From positions 11,009,721 through 11,073,720 of the forward strand of contig NC_092027.1 of assembly GCF_042242105.1 (NCBI RefSeq): a stretch of DNA of 64,000 bases, read 5' to 3'. Positions 42,101 to 55,826 of the stretch are shown here, piece after piece. Positions within the stretch are counted from its first letter, which is position 1. Each line of letters opens with the position of its first letter. Both the position numbers and the translations under genes were made by a program. The stretch comes from Pempheris klunzingeri. Taxonomy: Eukaryota > Chordata > Actinopteri > Acropomatiformes > Pempheridae. The notes under the pieces were generated by a model. That model was not told where the DNA came from. It searched no databases and worked only from the letters and a program-made list of their open reading frames with translations.

Positions 42101-45100
42101 ACAGCGCTGTACAGTCACTCCGCTGACTGACAGACAGACAGACAGACAGCCGGGATGAACAGTGGCAACGCTGAGACGCTTTCACCGTACTGTCTACAAC
42201 ACACTGTGAGCTAGGAAGAAGAAAAATGTCGGGTTTCTATGAATTACTATTATTTACTTCTGTTCTACTCATAATTTTCAATACAAATCCTAAAGTGATA
42301 TGTGTAGGATTTTAAAATGAGTCAAAAATCAACACATCTTCATGCATTTAATCACCTTTAGTAAAGGCTTAATTTCTCTCTCTTATCTCAATATTAACCA
42401 AATCCTGAACGTTACTCTTTTCTTTTATTCTCGGTGTAATTTCGAATTTGGCAATAAGGTTGGTTTAGGGTTAAAATACTACACATAACATGGTCACCTG
42501 TACATGTATGTAGAGACTGTGACATGACAGGATTTTAATATTTCTTATGTTCTGGTGGTTTTTGTAGCAGGACCTCACTAACCTGAACCTCTTGGAGAGT
42601 TATTTGACGTGAAATTACTTTATCGCCACAATATACAGGGGCACAGGATAAAGCAGTTTCCGAAAATACTTTTTCCCCCCATTTCATTTTGAATTTTGAA
42701 TTGCTTTCATGTACACTATTTGGGGTGGACGATTTGGCAAAAATATATCAGGTTTTTTTCCCCAGGCAGGATCCCAATCCACTATATTGTCACAATTCTT
42801 TTTCATGCAGGTTTTTTAGACTATTCTAGAAGTTACTGAACAGTACAACCAAACTAATTTCCCTGTTAAAAAAAAAAAACCTAAACTGCCACATGGTTAC
42901 ATTTGCACTGAGAAAGTTTGTTTTTCTATTACTCCCTAAAAACGGACTTGAAATCTGAATGCAAATGAGGATTGTGTACATGTATGTATGTGAAGACACG
43001 TGTTAACACCAGGCGGAAAACTTAAGCAGTAAACATACGGATTTGTTAAGAATGAAAGCAGCAGTTTCCCCAAGAACAACGTAAAGGTCCCTTGTGTTAC
43101 TTTGCTGGCAACTGCTGGAGAAGTGAAGGGGGTTGTTCCTGACGTAGGAATCGACTTCAGTCCTGCAGGAAAACATCTCCCCTGTGGTTACTGAGCAGGA
43201 AAGGCTAAGATTGGCTGCAACTGATAGAACGGGCAGTGTAGTACGATACTAATGATCTCTCTGTAAAGGCTCTGATTTACATTTTTCATGATCTAAGATA
43301 GTCACATTGCACACTCATATTCAGTATGTAAATAAGGATACGTTAGACATTACGTTATATTTAAACGGTGCCTTTTCCTCCTCAGTAATGTGGCTGCAGA
43401 AATCCGTCCAGTTTATGTCTTACTGGACAAATGATTTCCGACACTGAACACAAACCATTCCCATCTTTACTGCGTTACATGGATTCATTTAACTTCTCAA
43501 GCCTGAGGTTGAGGTTAATGAGGGTTTTTTTTTTGAGAATTTCGCATTTACTAGTTTTAATAATAAAATCTATCTATAATCTATTTATCTTTCAGTAACT
43601 GCTGCTCTAAGCACAAGCTACACAGTCACTATATTTCACAATACAAGTAATGCCTATAGATATTCCTTACCTTGTACATTTAGAGGTATCAACTCACTGA
43701 ACTGCAATAACATAAAAAAGTCAATATAGTCTATATTTTAGCATAGATCAATAAATCCTTACAGATGTTGAGCCTAGCATTTGATGCACTGTTTTCATGC
43801 TAATGAACTAAGCACAGCGAAGACATCAACTTTTCAAATATTCTTTTATCTGAATCACCTTCACCTCACATAATGAACTGAAAGCTTGTCAGCTAAAATC
43901 TTAAAAGAATAAAAAAAAATAAAAAAATCAATGCTCTGCAAATGCAATCATATTATGATCTGAGTGAGGGGGATATTCGGTATGTCCTTGTGGAGCACGA
44001 GGGGGGGATGTGAGGACTTACCGTGGTGTCATTGGTGGTGACATAAACCAGGACCTCTGTGGTTCCCCGGCCGCTCACGTATCTGTAGCAGTTCCACACA
44101 CAGCCAATCAGGTAGGCCTGGAGGGGGGGGGGGGGGGGGGGGGGGGGGGTGAAAACAAAAGAACACACAATGACCTTTAGCAGCATTGTCTCCACTTTTC
44201 ATTAACAACAGGCTGCTTTCTGTGACCTCATCTATTCATCAAGGTGAGGGAGGATGACAGCCGGGATCCATCATATCACTAGTTGATACAGAAAGTCATA
44301 CATCAGCTACCTTTGCACACGATACACAGCTAATCAGTTTAGTTGTACAAATATAAGATACTTTTACGTGTGCACTGTTTCCTTGTTGGTCCACCACCGA
44401 CATTTTAGCCAAGGCAACTCATCCGGCATCTCCGGGCCGCTGTAAGGCTATGGCAGCATTCGAGTTTAGGTTTGTCTGACTTGGCAGAAGAACAGGAGGT
44501 TCATTGTGTATATGTGTGAGTAGCCTGCTGAGTCGATACCTCTGCCAGCAGTAAGTGCAACCAACCAACTAGGAAACCAGGCTGCCTGCTAGCCAATCAC
44601 TTTACCATCTGCTGAGTTGACCTCCACACTCGGTGACACCGACTCTAAACTGCATGCACCGCAGTTTTGTATGAACAATTGTACCGTTAAAACAACAATG
44701 GTGATAATGCAGCTACAGATGGTACTACAGAACCATTTCAACTCATGATTTTGATTATAGTAAATGGTGCATTTTGGTTTTGTCTTTTAAAAAAAGGTAA
44801 CACCTACATTTATTGCCCTTTTAATCCCCCAGTGCGTTTGTAGGAATGTGCACTGCGAGTCTAGCACATTGTGATTCAAAATGTCATTTATCCCCTCAAA
44901 GTCTGAGTGTCATATACTTTCTACGGCATGCTGTCTGTCTTCAACTCATTCGACCATCTATCCGTCCACACCTCCCTATCTGCTGCACCCTGCTCCTTCT
45001 TCCTGCCTCTTTGTATCTGTCATTTATGCCAAGTGCAGTCAAGTGGAGGATGTTGGCTTCAGCAGGAACGTTGGCAGGCGCGGCCTCTGATCTGAGAGCT

Positions 45101-47649
45101 GAACGCGTCCTCCAGGTTTCAGATTTGGCCCTTTTCCAGGGGACTGACTCAACTATCGTCACTACGGTAGCCAATATATATGATAGGTGAAGCCCATTAA
45201 TAAATTGAGGTCCTAATAATTTTGCTCTAAAAATGTCAAGACTATATTATGTTTTGAGCGAGCGCACACCTAAATTTGATCTTAAAGGCTGAAATTTCTG
45301 GCAATAAATAGTTCAACAATCAGATATACTCTCTCTGCCTGAGCCATGACATTTATAACTCTTTTCTCTGTAAGTGCAGCAGTGTATCATCCAGTGGCTG
45401 CTTCCTGTCATAAAACCCCGGCTCTGGCTTTGGATATCTGCCGAGAACATTTCCAATCTGAGCTTGGAGGAGAAACAACTTGATTTGATTGTACAGATGA
45501 CTGCAACTTCATGTCCCATCTCGTCCCAGAGCCCCAGAGCGTAGCTACGCCTGGAGAATCATCCATGCATTAAGGGGGAATTAGCTTGACAGGAGTTGGT
45601 TTCCTGTTGTCCCTGACCCGCTGCTCTCTGACTGTGTGATAATCCCGTGAAGAACATTGATAATGGGAATGTTCACACTGGCAGATTCATTATGCATGCC
45701 ATATGGTTCATACTGCATGAGATGTGCGCAGTGTGACACTTAATAGCCTTAATCACGTTGCAATATCTATAAAAAGGCATCTACAAGGCCCAAATGTTCA
45801 CTGAGATTGCATAACATGTAGCAGCATGTTGAATATACCTACATTTTTCTTCGCATCTGTGCAGTTTTAGACATAATTCAGATGTGTGTTGCAGACTCGA
45901 GGCTAAAGCCAGTCCGACTGGGAGAACCTACAGTTAAGGAGCGACTCTGTGGGCTTACCTTGAAGGAGAGGATGCAGCCAATGAAGAGGAGGACTGCAAA
46001 AACTAGGCACATGTTGTTGGTGGACATGATGTCCTCTTTGTAAGGGAATGTCCCCGGCTGGAAAGGAGGGAGAGAGGCAGAGTTAGTGAAACAAAAATCA
46101 GTGGCGTAAAACAGAAACAGAAAGCACTACAGTGTCCTTTTACAAATATAAGCCTCTGACTAAACCTGACTCTTTTAGTCCTAAGCAACCAGGGAGTTTC
46201 AAATGGACACCTAATCTACATAACTAGGACCTGTGATTGTGACTGGGCTGCTTTCACTTTTCCTTTCCTTAAAAATAACAAATGTTTCAAGAACAGAAAG
46301 AAGGCTGCAGTTAAGAAGTCATTATGTAGGTGTTTGGGTTGGAGGGAAATGGTTCTTACCAGCTGCTGGAGGTAGTCCTGCACCGTGTTCGGATAAACCA
46401 CCACACTAATGGCTACCAGAGTGTTAAGGGCAAAGTCGAAGATTTGGTAGCAGAAGAATGGAATGATCCAAGCTGCATGTTGCTATGCGGGCGACATTGA
46501 AAACAGATGAAGACACTCATAGAGCAACAATTTTTTGTCAACTTCAAATGTCTGTTTGAATCACGTTTGTTTTGATTGTTTATTCACCTTGTAAGCACCA
46601 TATGTTGCCATGCCACATATGAGTATCATGAGTAGGGAGATTGCAGTGGCAATGCAGATATCTGCAGAAAGAAAACAGAAATAATCAGAACAGATGACGT
46701 AGATCACCAGCGGCAAACACGTAACTTCACTGGAACCCGCTGACGTAATCCAAAAGTGTTTTTGGGGACATGGATTGTGTAAAACAAAGCACCTTAAGTA
46801 ACCTCACTATTTTTAGCACCCAATCTGCCTTGGACAAAACACGATCAGCACATCGGTAATTGTTACGCAAGGGTGGCTAAATTTGACAAAACGCAACACC
46901 CATCTGACATTCACATTACAGCTGTGAAATCTGACTAATCAGACACCCGTCAGCGTCACTGTGGCGCAGTAGCCGACAGCGATTTACTGACATCAGGTTA
47001 ACACAGGATATCTGCCCATGTGCTGTTTGGTAAACGGGTTCCCAGACCACTATGCAGCGGTAGCAACAGCACTGGCTGTGAAACAGTGGAAATCAATGCA
47101 TGCCTGGTAGTCAGAATTGCATGAGAATAATTTCCAAGACAAAAAACAAACTTGCAAAAAAAAGCAAATCTGCATTTCATCATGACTTTTCTTTGGCACC
47201 GCAACCAAAGATGATTTTTATTGTCCATTAATCTGTCGATCATTTTCTTTCATTTCATTAACTGATTAGTTGTTTACGTCAAAAACGTCAAGACAGTGAT
47301 GAAAAAGGTTGATCATCAAAAACCAAGGTGATGTCTTCAGACGTCTCGTTTTGTCCACAACACAACGATATTCAGTTTACTGTCATAGCAAAACCAAAAA
47401 AAATATTCACATTTGAGAGGCTGAATTCAGAAACTTTGGACATATTTTTCTACGAAAAAAAAAAAAAAAAGACTCAGAGTGATAGATCCATTATCAAAAT
47501 GGTTGGCAATTTAATTAATGGACTGACAATTAAATGGACTGATCATTGCAGCTCTACTGTTCTTGTGCCCCTTAGCAACAGTGATTATTACAGCACTGAT
47601 ACTGTGTTAAGACCCAGGAAATGATGATACCCTTCCATCTTAATCCCTT

Positions 47650-47683
<34 letters not shown>

Positions 47684-49827
47684 CACATCTACTATATATA
47701 AACGATACATGCATACATGAAAGCGCTGCCACCCCACACAAAACATCATCCACACATTTCAGTTTTCATTTCATGATTTCTCTGCACGTAATCACGGTGA
47801 CGCTGGTATTGTTGACACCTGCCTATTACACAACCACGACACCAGCTTGCCTCCATCCTTCCCCACTCTTTCAAAATCTCTGACTGATGCTGCACCAGCA
47901 ACAACACTATCCGAGGGGGAGTCAGTCAAGATGGCCGTTCTAATCCGATGGAGAATTAGAGCAGTCGTTTTTAATCAGAGTAGCCAGTGACAGCGTCTGT
48001 GGCGTTCCAGAGGCGACTGTGATGATGATAGCTGCTGGAGGGGAAGCACTGAAAATACACATGCACTCTGATTTGTTCACTATGGAGCCGAGCCTACTCA
48101 GCTATGTCTGTGCTGAGAGCAGCATTCTGGGAAAAAAAAAAAGCAGTGGGCAGAAAGGAGAGGCGATTTTAGAACTGCAGAAACACATGGGGCTATGTGG
48201 ACATGTTGTTGTTTTTAATGGGCACTCAGAGCTGGGGGGTTTCATCCAAATAATATGTTACTGAGCCATGAAACCGATGATGTATCTGAGTATTTCGTTA
48301 CTGTAAAAATCTGATGTAGCTTCAGTGCTTAGAATAAAAAAATGCTTTGTGTATCCTCCTTCTAAACTCAAATCATATTGACACATCTTGAAACGGCACT
48401 GCACTTTTTATGTAGAATACCAAACGTGCCTCGCTGAGCACATGTAATCCAGTGTATACAAAGTCAGATTAGCTATGCATCAATGACGGGACAGGTTGCA
48501 CTCACTTGCATCGTCCATGACATCGATGTCGGTTCCCAGCTCAGAGCTGGTAAGGTGGTAGCGGTATTGAATTGGGTCATTGAGAGCTGACAACAAGATG
48601 AGTAGGACCACCGCATTGATGAGCTGTGGGGAAATAAAGATTAATATTAATATTGTATTCCACAATGGAGTTCTTGGGTTAACCCTCAGATTGGATCAGG
48701 GCTTTTTCTGGGTGTCGGATTAAAGTGATTCAAATGGAAAAAACAGCTGCAGGTGAAGTAAAGGATTAGATAACTTATTTGATAAGATTTATTTTTACGT
48801 TAGTTAGATAAGATACAGCTGAGCGTAGATAAATCTACTGGGGAAAAAAAGCCCAGTGTGGCTTTATGTAATGTCGATTATTGTTGAAAATAATCATCTC
48901 TAAAAACGCCAGAAAAGTCAAAAACACACATGAAGCTCACACAGCCCGAGGTGACATCTAAAATGTGTTTCATTTTTCCAAACAAGACTTCAAAACCATC
49001 ACGTCATGCACGATAAAAACACCAAATGGAGAAAAGCGTCACGTAAGAGATGCTGTGAAAGAACTGAATTGATTACTTGATGATCAAAACCTGTCAAACC
49101 AGCATGATTAAAAAACTAAATGACCACGTATGTGTGTGTCCTGAGTGTTTTCTCCTCATGTAGGTACCATCACTGGCCTGGTGGGGTCAAACAGAGAGGG
49201 GGACTCTGTAAAGGTCAGGGATTAAGGAGGTTTACTGAACTATGTTTAAAACTTTAGGTTATCCCCTGGGTTAAAACAGAAGCAATCTCTATATTTAACC
49301 GGTACAAACGTGGAACAAAACAAATGTGATGTGTGTTTTCAGCATGATAACAAGTGTGTGGATATCTCATCAGGATCAGATCCACACAGGGCTGCGAGGA
49401 TGTGCCAGCATTTTCTTATCATGTGCTTATAAATGATTAAAACACATACATATATATATAAATAAATATAAATAGCAAGGAGAGACGCCTGGAATGGAAA
49501 TGGTGGTGATTAATTAGCCAGCACTGGAGTTTAAATGTCTTTAAAACAGAGAACATCCTCAAAATGGCAAATCAGCCCAGAACAACAGAAGAGAAGCAGC
49601 AGCAGCTCGCTGACTTGGCTGCAGCTGTGACAAAAAGCTCGATGGCATTTTCGCATTTACCACCTCGTATTTCGCACATTCAGCCATATCTGAGGACGTC
49701 TGGGGCTGACAACGAGTGGAAAAATGTGCCTTACCATGTACCATATTCCCAAGATAATGGTGCCCGTCCGTACATGGCAGCAGAGGCAGCAGCTCGTCGA
49801 GTACCACCGGTCCCATGGCGAAATCAT
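39129..49827 (-). CDS. laptm4b: Lysosomal-associated transmembrane protein 4B
   Basis: Seven coding exons on the minus strand, 49735-49827, 48506-48623, 46588-46661, 46360-46482, 45959-46057, 44022-44117 and 39129-39203, give 678 bases, 225 residues, against 226 for the human short form. It starts [20 protein letters not shown]. Four hydrophobic segments follow ([37 protein letters not shown], the [15 protein letters not shown] region, and [17 protein letters not shown]). The tail has the endosomal PPxY-type motifs LLPPYEE and PPPQY, which in the human protein bind NEDD4. [14 protein letters not shown] and the DDA...CIA loop separate it from LAPTM4A. It works in late endosome/lysosome membranes in ceramide, EGFR and amino-acid transporter handling. 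The last intron is about 4.8 kb. Confidence 0.95.
44123..44149 (-). repeat. 27-base poly(C) next to a laptm4b splice acceptor
   Basis: An unbroken run of 27 G on the plus strand is, on the laptm4b strand, poly(C) leading into TCCAG|GCC at the acceptor of the exon 44022-44117. It therefore serves as that exon's polypyrimidine tract. Assembly length is uncertain in such a run. Confidence 0.85.
47651..47681 (+). repeat. (CA)n microsatellite
   Basis: A pure CA run in laptm4b intron 2. Confidence 0.9.
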
Positions 49828-50089
49828 GGTTTATCCTGCCGTGAGAGCCGCGCTATTTCATGAAGGCTGCCGACAATGAAGTAGTGAAGAGCTACAATTT
49901 CCTACACAAGAAGAAAGAGCAGAGAAGCTGAGAAGAGTCGGTGTCCTCGGTGCTAGGACCGCCACATCCAGAGTGAGTGTGGAGATGTTTCCGCCTCTGA
50001 GGGAGGGAGGAGGGAGGGAGGAGGGGGGTAATCTGGCTCATCCCGGAGTCATGTGACCAGAGCAGGATTTGACCAAGATCAGAGGGATC

Positions 50090-50147
50090 TGGATGGATGG
50101 ATGGATGGATGGTTGGATGGATGGATGGATGGATGGATGGATGGATG
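50090..50147 (+). repeat. (GGAT)n microsatellite
   Basis: About fourteen GGAT units with one GGTT variant. Confidence 0.95.
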
Positions 50148-50289
50148 CAAGCAAAAAAAGCTTCAAAATATTTCAGTCCAAGCCTTTCATGCTGCTTTGT
50201 CCCACTGGCTGCACTAAACTCCTGTATGTGTTTTAACCTGTACACATTACAAACTGTGCAGTATCTTATTTATGATCATTTCTATACAT

Positions 50290-50420
50290 AAAATCAGATC
50301 AGATGGACTTTATTGATCCCCCCCATCGGGCGAAATTTACATGTCACAGCAGCAACAAGGGCAGGGGGCAAGATAAGCAATAATAGAAAAGTTATGCAGG
50401 ACACAAAGACTGATGAAATA
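50290..50420 (-). mobile_element. LINE 3' tail (minus orientation)
   Basis: ATCAGATCAGATGGACTTTA, TTGATCCCCCCATCGGGCGA and AATTTACATGTCACAGCAGC parallel the copy at 18045-18200. It is a truncated non-LTR retrotransposon end without coding sequence. Confidence 0.5.
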
Positions 50421-50579
50421 CAATAACAATATTAATAACAATTATTATTATTTACACTATGTAGCCCTTTAAAACAAGAGGACATTACCACAAAAAGACA
50501 GAATAAGAAAAATACAGTAGTAATTACATTACAAATTACATATTTTATGACATATTCTATTTCTATATGCATTTGATGG

Positions 50580-50700
50580 CAAGTATTTTTAAAGTATCGC
50601 TTCTGGCAGTGCTACTGAATACATATAAATATACACATGTACACATAAATACATATATATTTGTAAAGTCTATGATAATAAAAGGAATCTTGAATCTTGA
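50580..50700 (+). mobile_element. LINE 3' tail (plus orientation)
   Basis: The segment ends AATAAAAGGAATCTTGAATC plus TTGAA, the short tandem tail typical of teleost CR1/L2-type elements. Only the end is visible. Confidence 0.4.
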
Positions 50701-53320
50701 AGCTATAGTCTGAATATAGGGGCACTGAATGTTTAAGCTTGCTGCACTGGTTTGCTGACCCCAGACTGCTTATATGGCTCTTAATGTGTGTTAAGACACA
50801 TTTTCTAATTGTTGGGTGAGGCACGGGGCAACCTGAGGTAAAACTAAAGGGTCACCATGTATTGGCATGGATAAAAAGATTGATAATAAGAAAAATTTGT
50901 ATTAAAAAAATGAAGCATAGGGGAGTTTTATTTGCTTTTGGTATATTCTGTTAAAAGAATGGTGTGCTGTGATTGGTGTCTAGTTTTGATGTGAGTTAAT
51001 TCATATGTAGGAAATGTTGAAAACAAAGGTTAAAAAACAAAAACGTAGAATTAAGTAGAGAAAATAATCCTGAAATATACTTTCACCTCTCAGAGTCTCC
51101 TTGATAAAATCCTTTATCAAATCAAACAGCCTCAGAAGGTAAAATCATATTTTGGGTTCAAGTGCTCATGATATATATTTTAAGTCAAAAGCAGAACTGA
51201 GTCTCTCTTTCTGTTGCTGACTCGCCACAAAAAGAACAAGTTTGTGCATCAAAGAAAATCACATGAATTTTTGGCAAATGCAGCCTGGAATCTGCTCTGA
51301 AAACATCACCGGAAATGTTTTTGGTCGTTTCCAGTGATTAAACTAGAGCAGATGTACGGCCACGTGTCACTAAACACACACCAGCGGAAGCAGGAGTTTC
51401 ACCAGAGATCCAGAGGCCCCCAAAATCCCCACTTTCACAGCGCGGCGACAGATTTGTAGTAATTCGATCAAGTGTAACTTTGCTTTGTTCGGGAATATGC
51501 ACCACTGATATGAACTGATATGAAAGGGGTCTTCATGAGGGTGCTGCTTTTATTTTGAGACCATGTCTTAATGTCTCAAACTAAATAAATGACCAAAGAT
51601 TGATGTGTTTTACTGCAGAAGAAGAAACAAATCTTCATTTCGTGTCGGTTTGTCTCTCCGTCTGTGCAAACATCCTGGATCAGGCCTGACAGATGGGCCA
51701 GTGACCACAGCTCTAAGCTCTGGTGGGTGGACCGCATCATCGTCACATTAGGGGATTTTCCTCTCCCGCCATGACTTAATACTGACCAGCCTGCCACCTT
51801 TTTAAATGCTGAGACGCAATTTGAAGAGGAAATCTCAAACCGATGGTGTGTTTTTTTTTCCCTGCCTAGAAGATTTTCCATCTAATAGTCAGAGAGTGTT
51901 AAAAATGTTAAACGAATCAGTAAACACGTACGTGGAGAGTAAGCTCTGACATAATGACCGGAAATACAAAGCCTCATAATCCTTTTTTCCCAGACCTGCT
52001 GGAGGACAATACAATCCCAAAGCCAGTGTTTGGGTGAAATAATTTGTTAGTTTGGTCGTATAATACTGGCACACTCCACTGACATGTTTCAGGATAGCAC
52101 TATGTGAGGCCTGCGGGTTTCAGACGCGGGGACTTTGCATGGATCTTTTTTTAAAACAGCATTAGCGAGTCATTTTAATAGCAGGGCTTTGAGCAACTGC
52201 TGTACCATCCATTAGAGGGTGACCTTCACTATTAATATATCTGCCTTTCATGCACACAAACACGTCAAATAAATACAGCAATCCTCTGGGAGTGAAGAAT
52301 GAATGAAAAAAAAAACAAAAAAAAAAAAAACGTGACATCCACTCTCTGAACTGAAGGTGAATGGACAGTGAGCCAGAGATTGCGGGAGATTAAAAGCTGG
52401 TAAATCCTAAATGAACTGAGAGATAAGAGATGGAGAGACTGATGAGACGAAGGAGGTCAGGCTCAGTAAATGTGCCACGCGACTGCCTCAGCACGCTGAC
52501 GGGGCAGCGCTCTGGCCTCAGGAGGGTCACTGAAATCAGTGGCCTGGGCTGCTGACACAGATTTGCACCATGACATACAGTGAATCCTCATTGTATTAAT
52601 CACAGATTTGAGATTAGTTTGACAGAAAACATGAAAACAACATACCTATGGATGAGGAGAAAGCACCATTTACTGCAAGTATTAAAAAAAATATGCCTCT
52701 AATTCAATCGTGTGCAACCTTTTTGGTATCAAGGACCCACAAATTGATACATATTTTACAAGATGAAGCCTCTGGTACCCACTTCTGCAGACTGGCTGAT
52801 TAAGTGAAAGAGTGTGAAACCTATGAACAGAAAAGTAATCCTTAAACATTCTCTCTTTGGGTTAACTTCAATTCAACGTCAATTAAATAGTGAAATTAAA
52901 ATAGTCCCCCTTTTTTCTGGGACCCCTGTTCGAAAACTTCTGCTCCTGTAATTCATATTTTAAGGTTACTTTACTATGAAAGCATGATTAGAAGTGGTTA
53001 AATCATCAGTACGTCTTCAGGATGACAACAGATTTCATCAGCTCGCCTGACGACATCTGGTTCTTAAAGTCAATGCCATCTTTCATGAGCAACATTTGTC
53101 TTTTAGCCATTTCGTCCTTGTTTCATTTGGGGACATGATCCCTCTCTACTGCCACTGGAAAAGCTGCTGAAAAAAAAATCCCCAACATATGTTATAAAAT
53201 CACTCTGGATACGGTCACAACTTTTTCCATAGATAGAATAGCAAACCATATTTTTTAATAAGTTATCCCAAGAGACACAGAAAAAATTCATGTCTACAAC
53301 AATGTGATAACAAGCAATTC

Positions 53321-55826
53321 TCATTTATTTTTCATTTTTACCAAACAAACATAGAAATATCATTTTTATCTCCTCATTTAACAAAATCATGTACATTACC
53401 ATATCCTAGAGACAAAGTATATAAATACATTGATTGAATCGATCTTAATCATCAGTAAAAATAAAAAAAAAAAAGGCGCCTGAAGCCACAGCAACATATC
53501 ATTTTGTTCTATCAGGTCTAGCAACAACTATGTACCAACACCAGCTGATCAACACCTTGATGCTCTAAGGCTCTTTGTCTACCAACACCAAGCTCCTGTT
53601 AAATGTCCGTTAAATTGGATGCCCACAGAAAAGCTGCAACTTGTCTAATTAAAAAAGCTTTTACAGTATATACACCGAGTGGTACTCCAGGACCAGGTAC
53701 TAACAGTTAAAGCAAGAGATCGTTCATTTAATTTCATGTACACAAGTACTATTATCAAAGTCATGCAAGATAAATTAATTTCTGACATCAAAACTTGCAA
53801 TTGGATGGAAACTATAAAAAAGGATGCCAATGCACTTTCTATACAACTACAGGTTAAGGCAATGGAATTAAATTCCTTATATTTATGTGTGTGTGTGTGT
53901 GTGTCTGCTTGTTTTTTTGTTTAAGACCAACTCTGAGGTGGAATTAAAGCTGCTCCATATCATATTTCTATATGTCTTCATTCATGTCAAAAACAAACAA
54001 AAAAAAACCATCAAATCCCGATCAAAAATCCTGGAAGTCAGGTGCAAACCAAAAAAAGTTACACATTTCATTTCACATTCCGCAAAAAGGTAGTAAAAAA
54101 CAATTTGTCAACATCAAAAGGAACATCAGTACAGCCTTTTGCACAGTGCAGTCACAGAACTGGAAAAAGCCCTTACAATCTGTACACATGGCATGGCTTT
54201 TTCTAGCACAAAAACTGGAAGATAAATGCTTCTTTAAAAAAAAAAAATCATAGAGTGCAGAAGGGACATTTAAGTCGCTAGAAAACCACTGCAGAGTCTA
54301 GTCAGATAAATACAGACACGCTCAGAATGATAAAAGCAGAGGGACAATACTTAGCAGTGCTACTGCTTAATGGGACGGTCCCACTCCTCCTTTACCTCAA
54401 CACTACAGTGACTCCTGGTGGTTCATATCAGTTACTGCACTCTCTACACAACAGCCACCAACAATTTGAATCCAGAATCAGTTCACGACACCCACTTTTC
54501 AAATTTCATGTCATCTTTGAAAAAAGGTTCCCTCATCTGATCCATGAGTGATGAATCAGTGGCTTTTCAGTCATCATACTTCCAACAAAATCTGGCTAAA
54601 TACATCGCCTCTCTCTATTGCTCTGCAGCTCAATATTTAACCATATTTTGGGGAAAAAACCCCCAAAAACTATGAATAATTAGAAAACACTATCAAACAC
54701 ATGGACAGTGAACAGGTGGATTATTCTGCAGGAGCAGTTGTGAAGAAGTTCATGAGATACTTTTTTCTACTGCTGTGAAACTTCCCACCACTGACACCGA
54801 CCTGACCACAGCTGCCGTTCTTCATAAAAGGAGCTTTTGTAAACTACACAGCCAACAGGATAGGCAAACCCATCATAACACTCGTATGTAATTTCGACGT
54901 TGAAAGAGTTGTAAGCCGTCATAATCATTCCTCCTGTCCATCCTGGCCATGTAGTGACACCTTCATAGAGGGGGGCCATGGCAATAAATGGGGTACAAAA
55001 TGTATTTTTGCTGTGAAAAAGTGCCGTTTTAAGTTCAATCAAAACTACTGAGGCTTCAGCAGTCTGAAAATAGCCAAATGGAGCAGGTTCCTTTGTCCTC
55101 AGCAGGAAAACACTGTCCGAGGAAACACAAAGGGAATTAAAAAAAAAAAAAAATCAAGGCCATTACTTTGGAAGATACTCACAGATTTGGCTAACACTGA
55201 CATAGCTAAAGAATCATATTAGTTTTAGCTGAACTTCTGAATGGAATTTTGCATTTTTGCCAGTTTAGCGAGGGGGATGATTACAGCAGCCCTTGTCTCT
55301 TCCAATGTACATATGGGTGTGTGAGTGATAATCTATCCTGATCACATGCAGCTCGCTCCCACACATTCAGTAATTGACATAAGGACAGCAGCATGGCAAA
55401 CAAAACAAAGTGCAAAATTCTGGGGAGCAAAAGTGTTCATCTAACAAAAACATAAACATAAAATCTGTTTTGTATTTTTGGATTAAAAAATCACTACATA
55501 CACTCTTGGAGGGGGGAAAAAAACACTTGAAGCCATAAAAAATAATTACATAAACATGTATCTCCACTGCAAGTTCCCCTCCCCTGAAACTCCACTCTGG
55601 TTGCAGTGTAGCAAATAGTGCAAATTAGTTAAGATTTCAGTCCATAGGACCACATTTTATCACTATGTTTAGCCAAGCAGGTGACATCCGCTGCTTGTTT
55701 TCTTTTTGTCTCTGTAACTGATAAACTGTTGATGTATCTCAGAAAGAAAGTCTGTACCTAGTAATTATTGCATGTGACACGTTTAACAATCATTTTTGCA
55801 TATGCTTTATATGGACCTGTGTGACT
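53321..55826 (-). other. Probable mtdh 3' UTR
   Basis: After the minus-strand stop at 55827 no further mtdh exon is seen. An AATAAA on the minus strand near 53326 gives a likely end and a UTR of about 2.5 kb. It contains (TG)n at 53887-53904, several A-runs, and a chance-like open frame around 54767-55100. The extent is inferred. Confidence 0.4.

Larger units (their letters stand above)
49828..53320. other. Intergenic stretch, laptm4b 5' side to mtdh 3' end
   Basis: The first 200 bases are the laptm4b leader and promoter region. The rest holds a GGAT microsatellite, two LINE tails and AT-rich sequence; no exon was recognised. Confidence 0.5.

Noticed and set aside
41882-42130. 82-codon frame and GC-richer patch in the large laptm4b intron
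   Set aside because: It includes a GACA microsatellite and shows no splice-supported exon or known motif.
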